Positions 1 to 11,495 of a stretch of DNA of 64,000 bases are shown here, one piece after another. The position numbers and the translations under genes were made by a program. The notes beneath the pieces were generated by a model. The model searched no databases, had not been told where the DNA came from, and saw nothing but the letters and a program-made list of their open reading frames with translations. Source of the stretch: Vitis vinifera (taxonomy: Eukaryota > Streptophyta > Magnoliopsida > Vitales > Vitaceae); the NCBI RefSeq assembly GCF_030704535.1, contig NC_081823.1, forward strand, positions 6,206,501 through 6,270,500, in the 5' to 3' direction. Within the stretch, counting starts at the first letter, position 1; each line of letters starts with the position of its first letter.

Positions 1-629
1 TGAAAGCTGTGACATACAAGGGCGCATCAAGTCACTGGAGGATGCAGTCGCATGTGCTCTTACAGCTGACATGGATGTAACCTATGGTCATTATTGATGA
101 TGACCATTTTTGGTGGCCAAGAATCCAGGTGAGAAGGAGATGAATGCATTGGCGCGTCACTTATTGAATTTGCTGATGCCATTGGTTCCTTTCTTCTTCA
201 ATGTCCCATGTGACCCTTTCAAGGAAGCAGTAGATTTTTGTTCAGGTGGACCCATTTAGCTTGAAGAAAAGAACCCCCAGTTGACATATATCACGGGCAG
301 TGGCTCAACACCCCTGATTTTGACGCCCCAACACAGCTTGTCCAATCACTCGAGCATGACGCCGAGCATGTGCATGCTGTTATGATTACCCCAGAGAGAA
401 AGGGAATCGATTGAAGATGGGAAATGATAGCAAGGATATCTTCTTCATGTTGCAAGTTGATGGAGATTGCGCTCACTCAAAAGGCAACAATAACAAATGC
501 TCATCTGTTACTCTCATGTTTCAAATTGGAAGGCTTTATGGTGGCAGTCCAATAAACAATGGAGAAGGATATGGGAGCTTTTCCTTGGTGACCCTTCCAA
601 GTCCCTCCCCCTCTCTGTTCGCTCCGGTG

Positions 630-960
630 CTGTGATTTCCATGCCTAAAACCCTGGTGCCAAGTCCTTCAGATAAACCAAAATCAAAGATTGGACTACAG
701 CCTTTACGCCTTGTTAATCACTCCCAGCGTGGAGGGTCTGCAAAATCTGATGTTACGAAGACGTCTAATGTAGGGAAGCTCCATGTTCTGAAGCCACCCC
801 GAGAGAGGAATGGTATCTCACTAGCTGCAAAGGATAGCTTGAGTCCTACAATGGGCAGCAGGGTAGCAAATAACCCCTCTTGTTGTCACTCCACCAGTTG
901 CTGGATCTGTTTCTTTGAGGAGTCCAAGGAACAATCCAACCCTTAATACTGCGAGCGAGC
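630..960 (+). pseudogene. Fragment of a conserved plant protein of unknown function (copy 1)
   Basis: One reading frame from about 630 to 945 gives a Ser/Pro/Lys-rich stretch with MPKTLVPSPSDKPKSK, TSNVGKLHVLKP and AKDSLSPTMGSRVANNP. I recognise these blocks, from memory only, from a conserved plant protein of unknown function. After about 875 the similarity continues only in another frame (SLRSP-like residues), so the fragment is frameshifted. There is no start codon, promoter or matching upstream exon. It is one of several host-gene fragments on this strand and is repeated at 20752-21082. Confidence 0.5.
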
Positions 961-1546
961 ACCCATTTTCTATGTCCAGATGCCAATCCAATGGCGCTGA
1001 ACCCAAAGCCTTCTGCCAGTCCACTCATTGCCCATCTCATACCCATTTCCATACTTACCTTTCATAACCTCCCATGCATGTCATCTTTTCTTTAAAGCCT
1101 ATAAACCACCTTTCTCTCCCATGCACGACCAGAGGAAAACACTTGTGATAGCCTGGACCTCGATAGTGGTGTTGGTGATACATGCAGCACCTAGCTGGAA
1201 ACAACTCTAGCATTGACTTGTGGAATCATAGAGAATTACCTCACGTAGATTGCAGTACAAATGGAAATTCAGACTTTGGCAGAGACTCAACATGATACAG
1301 GGTTCTAATCAAAGCTTGCTCTCGTCCAAATACTCAATCCTGTAAACATCCATGGGATCAGTAGTGAATATAAGAGGAGGTCAGGAATGCAGATGAAAGA
1401 AAATCATCATTGAAGTATTGGGTTGAATAGTGGGGTTATCATGAGATCAAGAGGCTTATGGCTTGGTGACAGTAGTTGTGACATGGACAGATGAGGGGAT
1501 ATGAAAGGCCAGATTTGAGAGATGAAGCCTACGTTTCTATCAAGGA

Positions 1547-1765
1547 CTATTTTAATTGATTCCATCAAGGTTCTCACGTGTGAGTTATGGATGGCAATGA
1601 ATACCTTGATTACGTGGGTTCATGGGATCAACAATCATTGGTTATATTGATGATGGAACGTTGACGGCTTTGGTTGAAGTAATAAAGAAAGGAAAATGCT
1701 TTGGTGCCCTCTGCCTTCTAGAGAATGTTCTACCCAAGACAGTTATATTTGTGTTCCCAATGGCA
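1547..1765 (+). pseudogene. Fragment of glutamate-1-semialdehyde 2,1-aminomutase (copy 1)
   Basis: Read with two frame changes, this stretch encodes DSIK, then GSHV-stop-VMDGNEYLDYVGSW, then TIIGYIDDGTLTALVEV and KKGKCFGALCLLENVLPKT. The order and spacing match the N-terminal part of plastid glutamate-1-semialdehyde aminomutase, the PLP enzyme that makes 5-aminolevulinate for tetrapyrroles. The expected Trp before VMDGNEY is TGA here, and there are frameshifts near 1575 and 1630. Only about 70 codons remain, with no transit peptide or active-site lysine region. It is dead sequence, probably captured with its neighbours. Confidence 0.8.
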
Positions 1766-2420
1766 AGCCAGGCCCCACGTCACCACTGTCCGGGTTGATG
1801 ATCATTCAAGCACCCTTCCTCATGGAGTGGCCACCTGTGATCTAAATCCCATCCCATCCCATCATCTTTTGACTTAGAAAATAATCTTCCCAAACACCAA
1901 TCTTGCAAATGGCTTTTCAATATTGTTTTCCAAATAATTTTAACTCCTCCATCTTTCATCTTTAGCTTTTTCTTTAGGTTCCAAAAATCCACTTTTCAAA
2001 TAAAATTCGTTGCCATTTTTCCTTTTGGCCAGCAATTTTCACAACTCCTCTTTTTTAAAACGTTTTAAAATAAGCGTTAATTTAATTTTGTAATTCTAAG
2101 TGATAGAATTTACAAAATTAATTAGTGCAAAATAAACGGGCTTTGGTGGGGGTCCAACATATGAGATTTTATGATTGATGGATTGATTGGTTGATTCGGT
2201 TGCCATATATGATTTATTCTGCTCTATGATATGCATGTGACTATTCCTTAATTGTGCACTAATCCCACTTCTTGATAGCGCATTGAAGATCGTTGCCCAG
2301 GTACGCATCTGTTCTTATTCTGGTCTTGCTCTACGCATGTTTTGATACTCATATGTGCATGATTGATTTGAGTATTTACTGATTTCCTCATCATTGCCAC
2401 ACCAGTTTCATTTTATTAGT

Positions 2421-2715
2421 AGAGACCCGAATTTAGGGACTTAGAGGGGTGCTACGGTCCATACTGTACCTTCCCGATAAGTAACCTGACCCCCGAACCC
2501 GATCCGGTTTTTCGTAGATCACCTTTTCCAAATAAGGAGTCACACTTAGGGTTTTTCTTTCTTATTTTGTTTACCCTTTTAAAAATAAAACAAAAATAAG
2601 TGGCGACTCCAAGTCATTTTCAAATAATCAATAAAAATCAAAATTTTCAAATAAAAAAATCGAGTTTCGCCATCGAGTGGGAAACGCATCGAGCAATCGA
2701 AATGCGGGGTCCACA
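2421..2715 (+). mobile_element. LTR end remnant of a gypsy-type retrotransposon (copy 1)
   Basis: The stretch contains the run GGTGCTACGGTCC, a GTGGCGACTCC block and the terminus GAAATGCGGGGTCCACA, ending in CA as LTRs do. I recognise this composition, from memory, as the downstream part of LTRs in plant TAT-type gypsy elements. No internal region or second LTR lies next to it, so it is a truncated or solo LTR. Its right end coincides with the start of direct repeat R1 at 2716. Confidence 0.55.
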
Positions 2716-3158
2716 CTCTTGTTTTTTCATAGCTCACCAAATCCACCATTATCCATTGAAGATTAAGAAAAATCAGTAGAAAAACAAAATCTCTTACTCA
2801 CAAAATCCGACCATTATCCATTGAAGATTAAGAAAAATCTTATCTAAATTCAGCTTCCTCCAACATATCAATATTATTATTTTTTTCATTTAAATTTATG
2901 ATCTAAATCATACAAGTAAATGATGAAATATAGATCAAGAATGCAACCTTCTATATAAGACTTTATGATTGAGGATTATTTTTCTATATGATGCCGAGAA
3001 ATAATGAAAATCAAACCCTATTTTTAAAGATAAATAGGGTTAGTCTTGGCATGCCTTTTTCACACTCTAAATGTGAAATCAAACATGCTCCCAAATGCTA
3101 TATGCAATTCTCAAGAGGCATGGAAAATATTGTATCACTCATCTCATTGGCATGAAAT
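2716..3158 (+). repeat. Direct repeat R1 (copy 1)
   Basis: This AT-rich stretch is repeated imperfectly at 4378-4760. Both begin CTCTTGTTTTTTCATAGCTCAC and end with ATTGGCATGAAAT. R1 has about 60 extra bases that are an internal duplication of its start. Each copy carries a hairpin with stem AACCCTATTT / AAATAGGGTT (about 3014-3041 in R1). There is no coding capacity. It may be the flanks of a small non-autonomous element. Confidence 0.75.
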
Positions 3159-5790
3159 AAAAAAACATGGATTATTTTGAGATGGGTACTATTCTTGTCA
3201 TTTTTTTTTCTACCAATGGATTATTTTGAACTTAAACTCTTATTATCTAGTAATTTTTTTTAAACAATTTTTTATTCTTTAAAATTAAAAAATAGAAAAA
3301 CATGTGCAATAAGTAAAAAATCAAAAAATAGGTTTTTGTTCTTAAAAATAAAAAATAAGATGGTTGTCAAAAAAACAGGTGCAATTTTTTGTTATTTTCA
3401 ATAATTTTTATTTATTTTTTAAGATCTTTTTCAAAAAATAAGTATATAAATATAAAGAATAATTAAAAATAAAATATTGCATATAGAAATTATTTTAAAA
3501 ATATATTCCATAACATATAAAACGTGTTAAAAACATTTTAGGTTTTTAAGTAATTTTTTGTTTTATAAAATATCAAATAATAAATACAAAAGATTGTGAG
3601 ACCAAACAGATAGTTACTCATTACAAGGCTAAATAAATCCTCACACACGGGTTGGAGTAGGGGATCGACTCTTACACATTTGTTCCGTCTTCATGGCTTT
3701 AAAACTCGTTTACAAAATTAAGAGAAGTTCATGCATATATAGTGTAAAGAACTTTCTATTTTATATGATGTAAAACATCATAGTATCCGTTATGAGCTTA
3801 ATTATGATGTTCCACGTCAAATTGAGGATAAATTTTGTAATGTTATATATGTACAGACTACTCTTAATCTTATAAATATGTTTTAAAGTCATAAAAACTC
3901 TTTTGAATTTAAAGTAAATAATATAGATACCAGTTGAGTATAAATCGTTACAAATGATATTAAAATCAATTTTCGACTTTTGATGTATAAATTTGTTTAG
4001 CCCTACTTGGTTTTACAATTCTTTAAAATACAATGAAACTTAGTGTTTGCATATAGGTAATTATGATATTCCTACACATGGAAATGAAACTTCTTAACAA
4101 TATATATATATATATATATATAAACTCATTGTAAAATATTTAATTCATTTTGCTCTTATTCAATTTTTTTTTTAAATCATCTTTTCAAAAATTAATTTTT
4201 ATCCAAAGTGTTATTTATAATTTACTATTGATAAGAGAGTAATATTAAATTTTATAAATGGTTAATTTGATTTTTGTTATTGCTGATAAAGAAAAAAAAA
4301 AGACAGTTTCTTAGTCCCGTTAACAAATACACGCATGACTCGAAAAAGTTGGAATGTTTGTCGCAGAAAAACAAAATCTCTTGTTTTTTCATAGCTCACA
4401 AAATCCTACCATCATCCATCCAAGATTAAGAAAAATCTTATTCAAATTCAGCTCCCTCCAACATATCAATATTATTATTTTTTTCATTTAAATTTATAAT
4501 CTAAATCATACAAGTAAATGATGAAATATAGATCAAGAATGCAACCTTCTGAACATATAAGACTTTATGATTGAGGATTATTTTTCAATATGATGCCGAG
4601 AAATAATGAAAATCAAACCCTATTTTTAAAGAAAAATAGGGTTAGTCTTGGCATGCCTTTTTCACACTCTAAATGTGAAATCAAACATGCTCCCAAATGC
4701 TATATGCAATTCTCAAGAGGCATGGAAAATATTGTATCACTCATCTCATTGGCATGAAATCAAAAAACCTCCAACCCTCGTTAAAAGGAAACTAACTTCA
4801 TAATTGCATATTTGTTAGGATTTTAAAAGAGAATAATTGCTTGATATACTTGACTTATTTTACATCAGTCATGTTATAATAAACATCTTGTAACTGAGAA
4901 AATTTCCTATTTAGGATTTAAGATTTAAGATTTAAGATTTAACTACGAATCAATAATAAATTAATAATAATAACAAGATCCAAATTTGTAAAATAGTTGT
5001 AAAATGGGATTGATTTAGGTTAAAGCTTCCAATCTAACTTATCAAAGAGAATATACATCATTATTAGAGGTCCCATTTGCTCCTTTATATCCAAAGAGGC
5101 CCAAGTCCCATAGACGTGGAAAGTTGAGCAATGAGTCTCCTTCCTTCCAAAGTAAATTCCAATTGGTTTCAAAGTATTTTTAAATGAATAATTTTTTTTT
5201 TTTTTTAAAAAAAAGTTCAACAAAGATAACCCTTTCCATGTGATATTCAAAAGTGTGATTTAATTTGACTCCATATTTAGATTAATTTGATTTAATTTTT
5301 TATATTTTTATTTTTTTACTCAAAAAAATATATATAAAAATGACTAAGAATCTTTAAAATTTGCCAAAAAAAATAATTTATTTTCATAATAAATTCTCAA
5401 AAACTGATTTTTGTGGGTTAAAAAATTTGTTATCATTATTATTTGCTGTGAAGATCAGAGAAGGGTTGACGTTTTATAGTTTAGTTTGGATATGAATAAC
5501 ATTTGGGGTTTTTTTTTTGGGATATATGAAATGAAGAATGAAGAGGAAATGACCAGTCACCCACAGGGGCCACAACCCACAGAATGGACAAAATTGAAGT
5601 GTCCAATAGCCTACTATGACCCGTCTAAGTATGAATCTGGATCTATCTAATTCGATGTTTGAGACCCAGATCTCAATTTTCAAAAATTAAACAATTTTTT
5701 TTTTTGAATTACTACTGTACTGTTATGGGTCTTGGAGATCTGAATGTGGGTGTGACTGCGAAATGGTAGCCTTGATTTTCCTTTCGGATG
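3159..5790. other. AT-rich non-coding DNA upstream of truncated TORTIFOLIA1-like copy 1
   Basis: Apart from R2, I see no gene here. There are poly-A/T runs, an (AT)n microsatellite at 4101-4122 and a short GATTTAA tandem repeat near 4917-4940. The duplicate lies at about 23281-25913. Confidence 0.7.
4378..4760 (+). repeat. Direct repeat R2 (copy 1)
   Basis: Second member of the R1/R2 pair, with the same end sequences and the same AACCCTATTT / AAATAGGGTT hairpin. The 1.2 kb between R1 and R2 (3159-4377) is AT-rich with an (AT)n run near 4101-4122 and no open frame. Confidence 0.75.
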
Positions 5791-6147
5791 GTGGGTGACG
5801 CCTCGTTCTCTCTTGCCTTTGCTCTCACACTACCTCTCTATTTCTCTCCTTCCTCTGCAATCACACTTTATCTTCTTCTTAGAAGCCTTGCTTCGTACTC
5901 TTTCTCTTTCTGTGTCTTAAACATTTGGGTTAATCTCATCAGTCTCTCTCTTTAATCTGCAAGCGTTCTTACTTTCTCTCGACTCTGCAACCCCAGTTTC
6001 TCTCTCACTCTCTCCGCATTTGGGTTTGCGTCTCCTTCTCTAATTTGCAATCTCTCTGTCTACATTTGGGTTAATCTGCATCTCTCCCCCTAAGCATTTG
6101 TGTTACTCGCACATTCTCTCCCACTCTTAGTATATATCGCCCCAACA

Positions 6148-8476
6148 ATGGCTTCAGGAGGAACCAAATCGTCAAAACCTGCAAAACCCCCAAACCCATC
6201 TTCAACTTCTCAGTCTTCGGTCAGATCAACATCCTCTTCTGTCTCCACTCACCTCGCGATGGTGGAGCTCAAGCAGCGCATTCTGACCTCCCTCTCCAAG
6301 CTCTCCGACCGCGACACCCACCAAATCGCCGTTGACGACCTCCACAATCTCATCCAGAATCTCTCTACTGACTCCGGCGTCTCCATCCTCCTCAATTGCC
6401 TCTATGAGGCCTCCTCCGATCCCAAACCCTTAGTCAAGAAGGAGTCTCTCCGGCTTCTCGCTCTCCTCTGCACCTCCCACCCCGATTCCACCTCCTCCCA
6501 CCTTACCAAAATCATCTCCCACATTGTCCGCCGCCTCAAGGACTCTGATACCGGTGTCCGGGATGCGTGCCGCGACGCCATTGGTACTCTGTCTTCCCTG
6601 TACTTGAAGGGTGATGGTGGTGGGGGTGACAATGGGGGACTTGGGTCTGTAGTTTCGCTCTTTGTGAAGCCTCTGTTTGAGGCAATGATTGAGCAGAACA
6701 AGGGGGTTCAATCAGGGGCTGCAATGTGCTTGGCTAAGATGGTGGAATGCGCATCAGACCCGCCTGTAGGCGCCTTTCAGAAGCTCTGCTCGAGGGTCTG
6801 CAAATTGCTCAACAATCCGAATTTCTTAGCAAAGGCTGCACTTTTGCCTGTTGTGGGGAGCTTGTCTCAGGTACGATCATGTGGTTGATTTATTCTTGAG
6901 TTTTTGTTTTTTGACTTGTTATTGCAATGTACTTTTGATAGTGAGGTTGAAATATATGGTCAATTTGGTTGCTGAGGAATCACAGGAAAAGGAACTAGAA
7001 CTTAGACTAATAATATTTATTATGAAAAATTTGATGATACTGTTCAAATTTTTGCTCCCTTTGATTATTAAGAAGTCTTAGGACGAGAAAATGACAATAA
7101 GCGGGGGACAAACCTGGTTAGCTGCCTACGTGTGCCTCGTTCTTTTTGAGCTTTGCTCTGCTTCTTAGCCCGGATAATCTGGTTCTCTCAGTGATCCATT
7201 CCACATTGACCCCTCTCTTAGATGTGGCTTCACGGAATTTGCTTTCACCTTTGTGCTCTGTCCCCCAAGGGAAAGGGATATGTGCACATGGTTTAGTTGA
7301 GCTGTGAGAAGGGTAGATTCTTCTTGTTGGGTGGAGTAGAGGCCATTCAGATCATCTCACCAGTGGGAAGCTTTGCTTATTGAGTACTGTCTATTGCGAT
7401 GGGGAGCTGTCTAAGAGGGGCCCTATCTTTAGCCTGGGTGGGTGGAGTCTGCTAACTGTTCTGACCAAGAATAGGTAGTCCACCTGATGATCAATCAAAG
7501 TGCTTGACAAAAAATAAATTGTCAAATTTGAAGATGTAATGAGAGTGAGACACTGTTTTAATTAGCAAAGGCAGCAAGACAAGAGAACTTGGACACTTCA
7601 TTGAAACTGATGATCTGGTTGAAATTTTCTCCCCATTTGATTGCTAAGAAATTCAGGTGACAAAAGGATTGGACTGTGAATCCAATCTGAAAATGCCCAA
7701 GGTCCAAATTTTTGTTCCTCTTTCCTGTTTAACTCATTAGTCTGACAGAAGATTATTGGCCTTTTATTCCTTCTCCTTAGTGTGTGCATATATTGATATA
7801 ATTAGATTCAGTATGGGTCTCAACAGAATTCTAGTTTTTGAGGTGGTGTGAAATTTAATCGAATGAGTATGAACAACTTGATCAGATATTAGTGACACAT
7901 GTTTAGCTTTATTTGAGTGAGATGAAAGGATGGCTTCATCTGGCTTTATATATGATGTTTGTATTGAAACCATAAGCAAGTTCTTATGCTTAAAGTAGAT
8001 CCTTATGTTTTTGGTTTACTTTTTATTTGTTTCTTTTATATCTCCCCATTGTGCATAAGATATATGAACTTATATTTCTTTATTTGATACTTCATAACCG
8101 CTCCTAATTTTCATTCCTTGTCATGCTTGATAACTCTGATGTTGGTTCATTATGTGGTGAATGAGAATTGAGATACCAAGCAAAAGGTCATAAATTTTAC
8201 TTGCACCAAAAAAATGAAGAAGCAAATTTAGAACTTCTAAAGGATTATAAACTTTTGCAGGTAGGAGCAATTGCACCACAAAGCTTGGAAGCAGTGTTGC
8301 AAAGCATTCATGACTGCCTTGGGAGTCCTGATTGGGCAACACGCAAGGCTGCAGCTGATACATTAAGTACTTTAGCAATGCATTCAAACAACTTGATCAC
8401 TGTGCACTCTAGTCGACCATTGAGTGTTGAGAGTGTGAGAGCTTTCACTATAGGAGCCCCCTGGGATGCGAGGTAG
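6148..8476 (+). pseudogene. Truncated TORTIFOLIA1-like gene, copy 1 (exon 1 plus part of exon 2)
   Basis: Exon 1 (6148-6870, 241 codons) and the first 139 nt of exon 2 (8261-8399) match the intact copy at 26271. After 8399 the sequence switches to unrelated DNA, but the frame stays open for 25 more codons and stops at 8474-8476. A transcript would encode about 312 aa: the N-terminal HEAT/TOG-like microtubule-binding region plus a foreign tail starting TVHSSRPLSVESV. It would lack the last helical repeat, the coiled coil and the C-terminal domain. The promoter region, pyrimidine-rich leader, start codon and intron 1 splice sites are kept, so it could be transcribed; whether it is cannot be seen here. 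Confidence 0.88.
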
Positions 8477-9621
8477 TGCATGTGTGGAGGTGATGACCAC
8501 CTTGCATGGAAGCGCCCCGTCTCTTCGGAGACGTGCAGAGGGTTGCGTACCGCCGGAGGGTGCGATCGCTTCTGCTAGGGATCTTTAAAGTCCACCCATA
8601 TCCATTTAGAGCCACCATGACCTTGTAGTTTGAGCCGTAGATCCTTTGATTAGGACTCCCTCCCTACACGTGGGTGCATCTGAGGGCTTTCAGAGCCTCT
8701 GTGGTTACAGTTCGGATCCAGCATTCCCTCTTTTTAGTCTTTAGTTGAGAGTGCTCGGAGATCGGTATGAGTTTGAGTATCGGTTGGATCACTTTTCGTC
8801 TTGTCGCCTTAGTTTATGCTTTTCATTCGATGAGTTTAGCATGTTTTCTCCCTAGGGTTTTTTGTTCTCATTTCTTGGCTCGACACACCCCTTCACTTTG
8901 TTGTCACTCACTCGATATTTTGGGATATGTTCATTGATCGTCTTTTTATACTGTACACCTATCACAGGCTCAGTACCTCATCATTTGTTTGATCCTTGGT
9001 TCGATTTTCAACTCGATGCTCATATTTTCATTACAGAAAGGTGAAAGACACATTTTCATATTCACACATTTTTCGAGAGATTCGCCTTGATCACCTTATC
9101 ATTCTTTTTCTTATAGAGCTCGAGTTGAAGGTTGAATCAAGGATATTTTGTTATAGATTGAGTATCGATCTCGTGATAGTGTTGTTCTTCACACCCCATT
9201 CACTTTCTTCACACCTCGATCATTTTTTGGATCATCGATAAAATTCTTTAGTCATATTTGTAGTTGTCTCACACCAGACACTCATGTGACTCTAGAGATT
9301 CTATCGTATATCCAAATTTTGATTGTCACCATATGATTGTGTGTTGCACCATGTCATGTAGTAGATTGTGTTGTATCATGCATTGGTCATTGTTCATTGC
9401 ATCCCGTGTCGTGTATGAGTCGTGTTTGAGTCGTTTTGATTGGCTCTTCTGTAGGAGTCTATTTGTAGTCCCAGTCTTGGTTCAATGTCCCGGGTTGAGT
9501 AGGAGAGAGGTTGATTCGTATTGCTGAGCTGTTATAGACAGATTCACAGTTAGTTCCGATTGGTTAGCTTATCGCTTCTGTGGCTTCGATTCAGGGGGCA
9601 TTGACCAGTTTGAGCTAGAGG

Positions 9622-11073
9622 ATGGATACTCAGCCGAGTAGTCATGTAGTGCTCGAGGACACGCCATCTGATATAGTGACGCCACCTGTTATACCTGTTC
9701 AGATGCCAGCTACACAGGCGTTGCCTACTGCTTCACATGATCATGCTGCTGTCATTCCACCCATGGTCACACCAGTTACCGTTATTGGGGACCCTCGTTC
9801 TCGTATGGACAGACTCGAGCGGAGGATTGGACATATGAGAGATCTTGATGAGATGATTTCATGGGATGACCCTGGCGATGTGCCAGTGGCCACTTTGCCA
9901 GTCGGTTTCAGGATGCCTGATATAGAGAGATATACGGGTGTCGGATGTCCACGTATTCATCTCAGACTTTATAGCACAGTTATGAGAGCTCTTGGTCTAG
10001 ATGAGGCACAGTTGCTCACTTTGTTCCCATTGTCATTGAGCGGCATGACACAGAGATGGTACGCTTCATTAGAGTCATCTCGTCGGAGAACTTGGGAGGA
10101 CTTAGCATAGGAGTTTCTGAGATAGTATTCATTCGGTGGTGATACGAGCGTTACACGTAGAGAGCTTGAGTTTCTTAGACAGGGATCGGATGAGCCTATT
10201 TCTTCTTTTATCTCTCGTTGGAGGGAGAAGGCTGCGGAGATGATTGAGCGACCTACCGAGAGAGATCAGATGAGCATGTTTTTGAGGAGCTTGCATCCTA
10301 GGTTTGCTCGACATCTGACAGGGGTCCCATTCCAGGATTTCAGATCATTGGTTCAGGCTTTATTCGATGCAGATGATGGCATATCTAGAGGATTATGGTC
10401 AGATATTATTCCTTCCCCAGATACTGAGGGAAAGAAAGTTGGTGGATCATCTGAGGGCTATGGAGACATATGTTCTGCGGACTTTCAGCATCGACGGCCT
10501 GGTTATCATCCCTATGCAAGATCATTGCAGATACCCAGGAGTGATTTCCCGCCTTTACAGCATCGTCATCCTCATCCAGTTCAGCAGTACCCTTCTACAC
10601 ATCCTCATGCTGTCATGGTGCGACCTTCATTTCAGTTTCAGCGTCCACAGACTGGCATCCCACGGCATGAGTGGTCTCGTCCCCATCAGCGACGTCAGAG
10701 GACTTATTCTGATTTGGGGATGCCTTTGGATAGAGCTTTTGAGCGACTCAGATCTACTGGTTTTTTAGCACCATTGGCCCCTAGGCCACTCCCGGGTACC
10801 TTGTCTCCGCGTTTTCGTGCTCATGAGTTCTGTGCATTTCACCAGATGGCAGGCCACCGTACCGATTATTGTGCTTCTCTACGTCACACCATACAGGATC
10901 TTATTGACAGTGGTGCAGTTAGCTCTCCCATATCGACCATAGATACTGATCTTGGTCCAGATATGACTGCTGATTCCTTTCCAGCTTATTCCACACATGC
11001 AGTTCCTCCTCCTTCGGGCTTATACCATCACGTTTTGGACACCCAGGGCACTGATATTCACAGGACACTTTGA
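9622..11073 (+). pseudogene. gag-like polyprotein with two in-frame stops
   Basis: A single frame of 484 codons is broken only by TAG at 10108-10110 and at 10123-10125. It has an N-terminal Pro/Thr-rich part, a retrotransposon gag core (YTGVGCPRIHLRLYSTVM, LTLFPLSLSGMTQRWY, FISRWREKAAEMI, FLRSLHPRF), a His/Pro/Gln-rich linker, and a module with FLAPLAPRPLP and the knuckle C-x2-H-x4-H-x4-C (CAFHQMAGHRTDYC, near 10831-10872) followed by LRHTIQDLIDSG. Gag proteins coat retrotransposon RNA into particles. The second stop sits where the family normally has Gln (FLRQYSF), consistent with CAG to TAG decay. The ATG at 9622 is the first good start. Confidence 0.8.
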
Positions 11074-11495
11074 TACCTTGTTGGTGTATTTTGGGACTAC
11101 CTTGTTAGTTGGTCGTTTGAGTCTTTGTTCTCTTTTATTTTATATTTGAGTCTTGTTTTGTAGTTAGTGATTCGAGTTCGTACCCTGTGTTTCGAGAGTA
11201 GACCTTACTGCCTTATTTTTCGCATGATGTACTCTCATTTCACTTAGTGATATTGTTGTTTTCTTGGGTATGTGTTTCTGTCTTCTTTTTATTATTATCA
11301 TTGTTTCGTATCATGCATTTTATGTGTTGTTATCTTGTGTAGCATCTTGTGTTGCTTTGTTTTGTCTCTTGCATGTGTTTGTTTTAGAGTCTTGGACAGT
11401 TTTAGTGTCGTGGCTGGTCCCCAAGCAGATATTGATGGTATGATGGTTATGATACAGAGTACATTGAGATTAGACTTCTTCAGCTGAGGTTCACC

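Larger units (their letters stand above)
1..8399. repeat. Copy 1 (3' part) of a ~20.1-kb direct tandem duplication
   Basis: This segment reappears at 20105-28522 in the same orientation. The offset is 20104 up to base 415, 20122 from 416 and 20123 after about 3323. Differences I could find: 18 bp present at 20520-20537 but missing between 415 and 416; C at 1758 against A at 21880; C at 3508 against T at 23631; and one extra A in a run near 3323-3328. Matching ends abruptly at 8399, inside exon 2 of a TORTIFOLIA1-like gene, while the second copy continues through the rest of that gene. The left end of this copy lies outside the window. An assembly artefact (both haplotypes placed in tandem) is the main alternative. 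Confidence 0.93.

Noticed and set aside
6402-6711. Minus-strand frames of 93 and 99 codons opposite TORTIFOLIA1-like exon 1
   Set aside because: Shadows of a GC-rich coding exon; no start context or family similarity. The same holds at 26525-26834.
8440-8460. Cloning-vector or phage promoter-like string (CACTATAGG) near a SalI-like site
   Set aside because: Only a few bases match (here TCACTATAGGAG) and the surrounding sequence is not vector-like.
8400-8476. 5' LTR of the gypsy element inserted into exon 2 of TORTIFOLIA1-like copy 1
   Set aside because: TG follows at 8401, but the sequence does not resemble the LTR start at 17385, and the copy-2 layout is better explained by a tandem-duplication junction.
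8860-9527. Small frames (60-87 codons) in the gypsy leader
   Set aside because: No conserved residues and overlapping frames; they look like chance open stretches.
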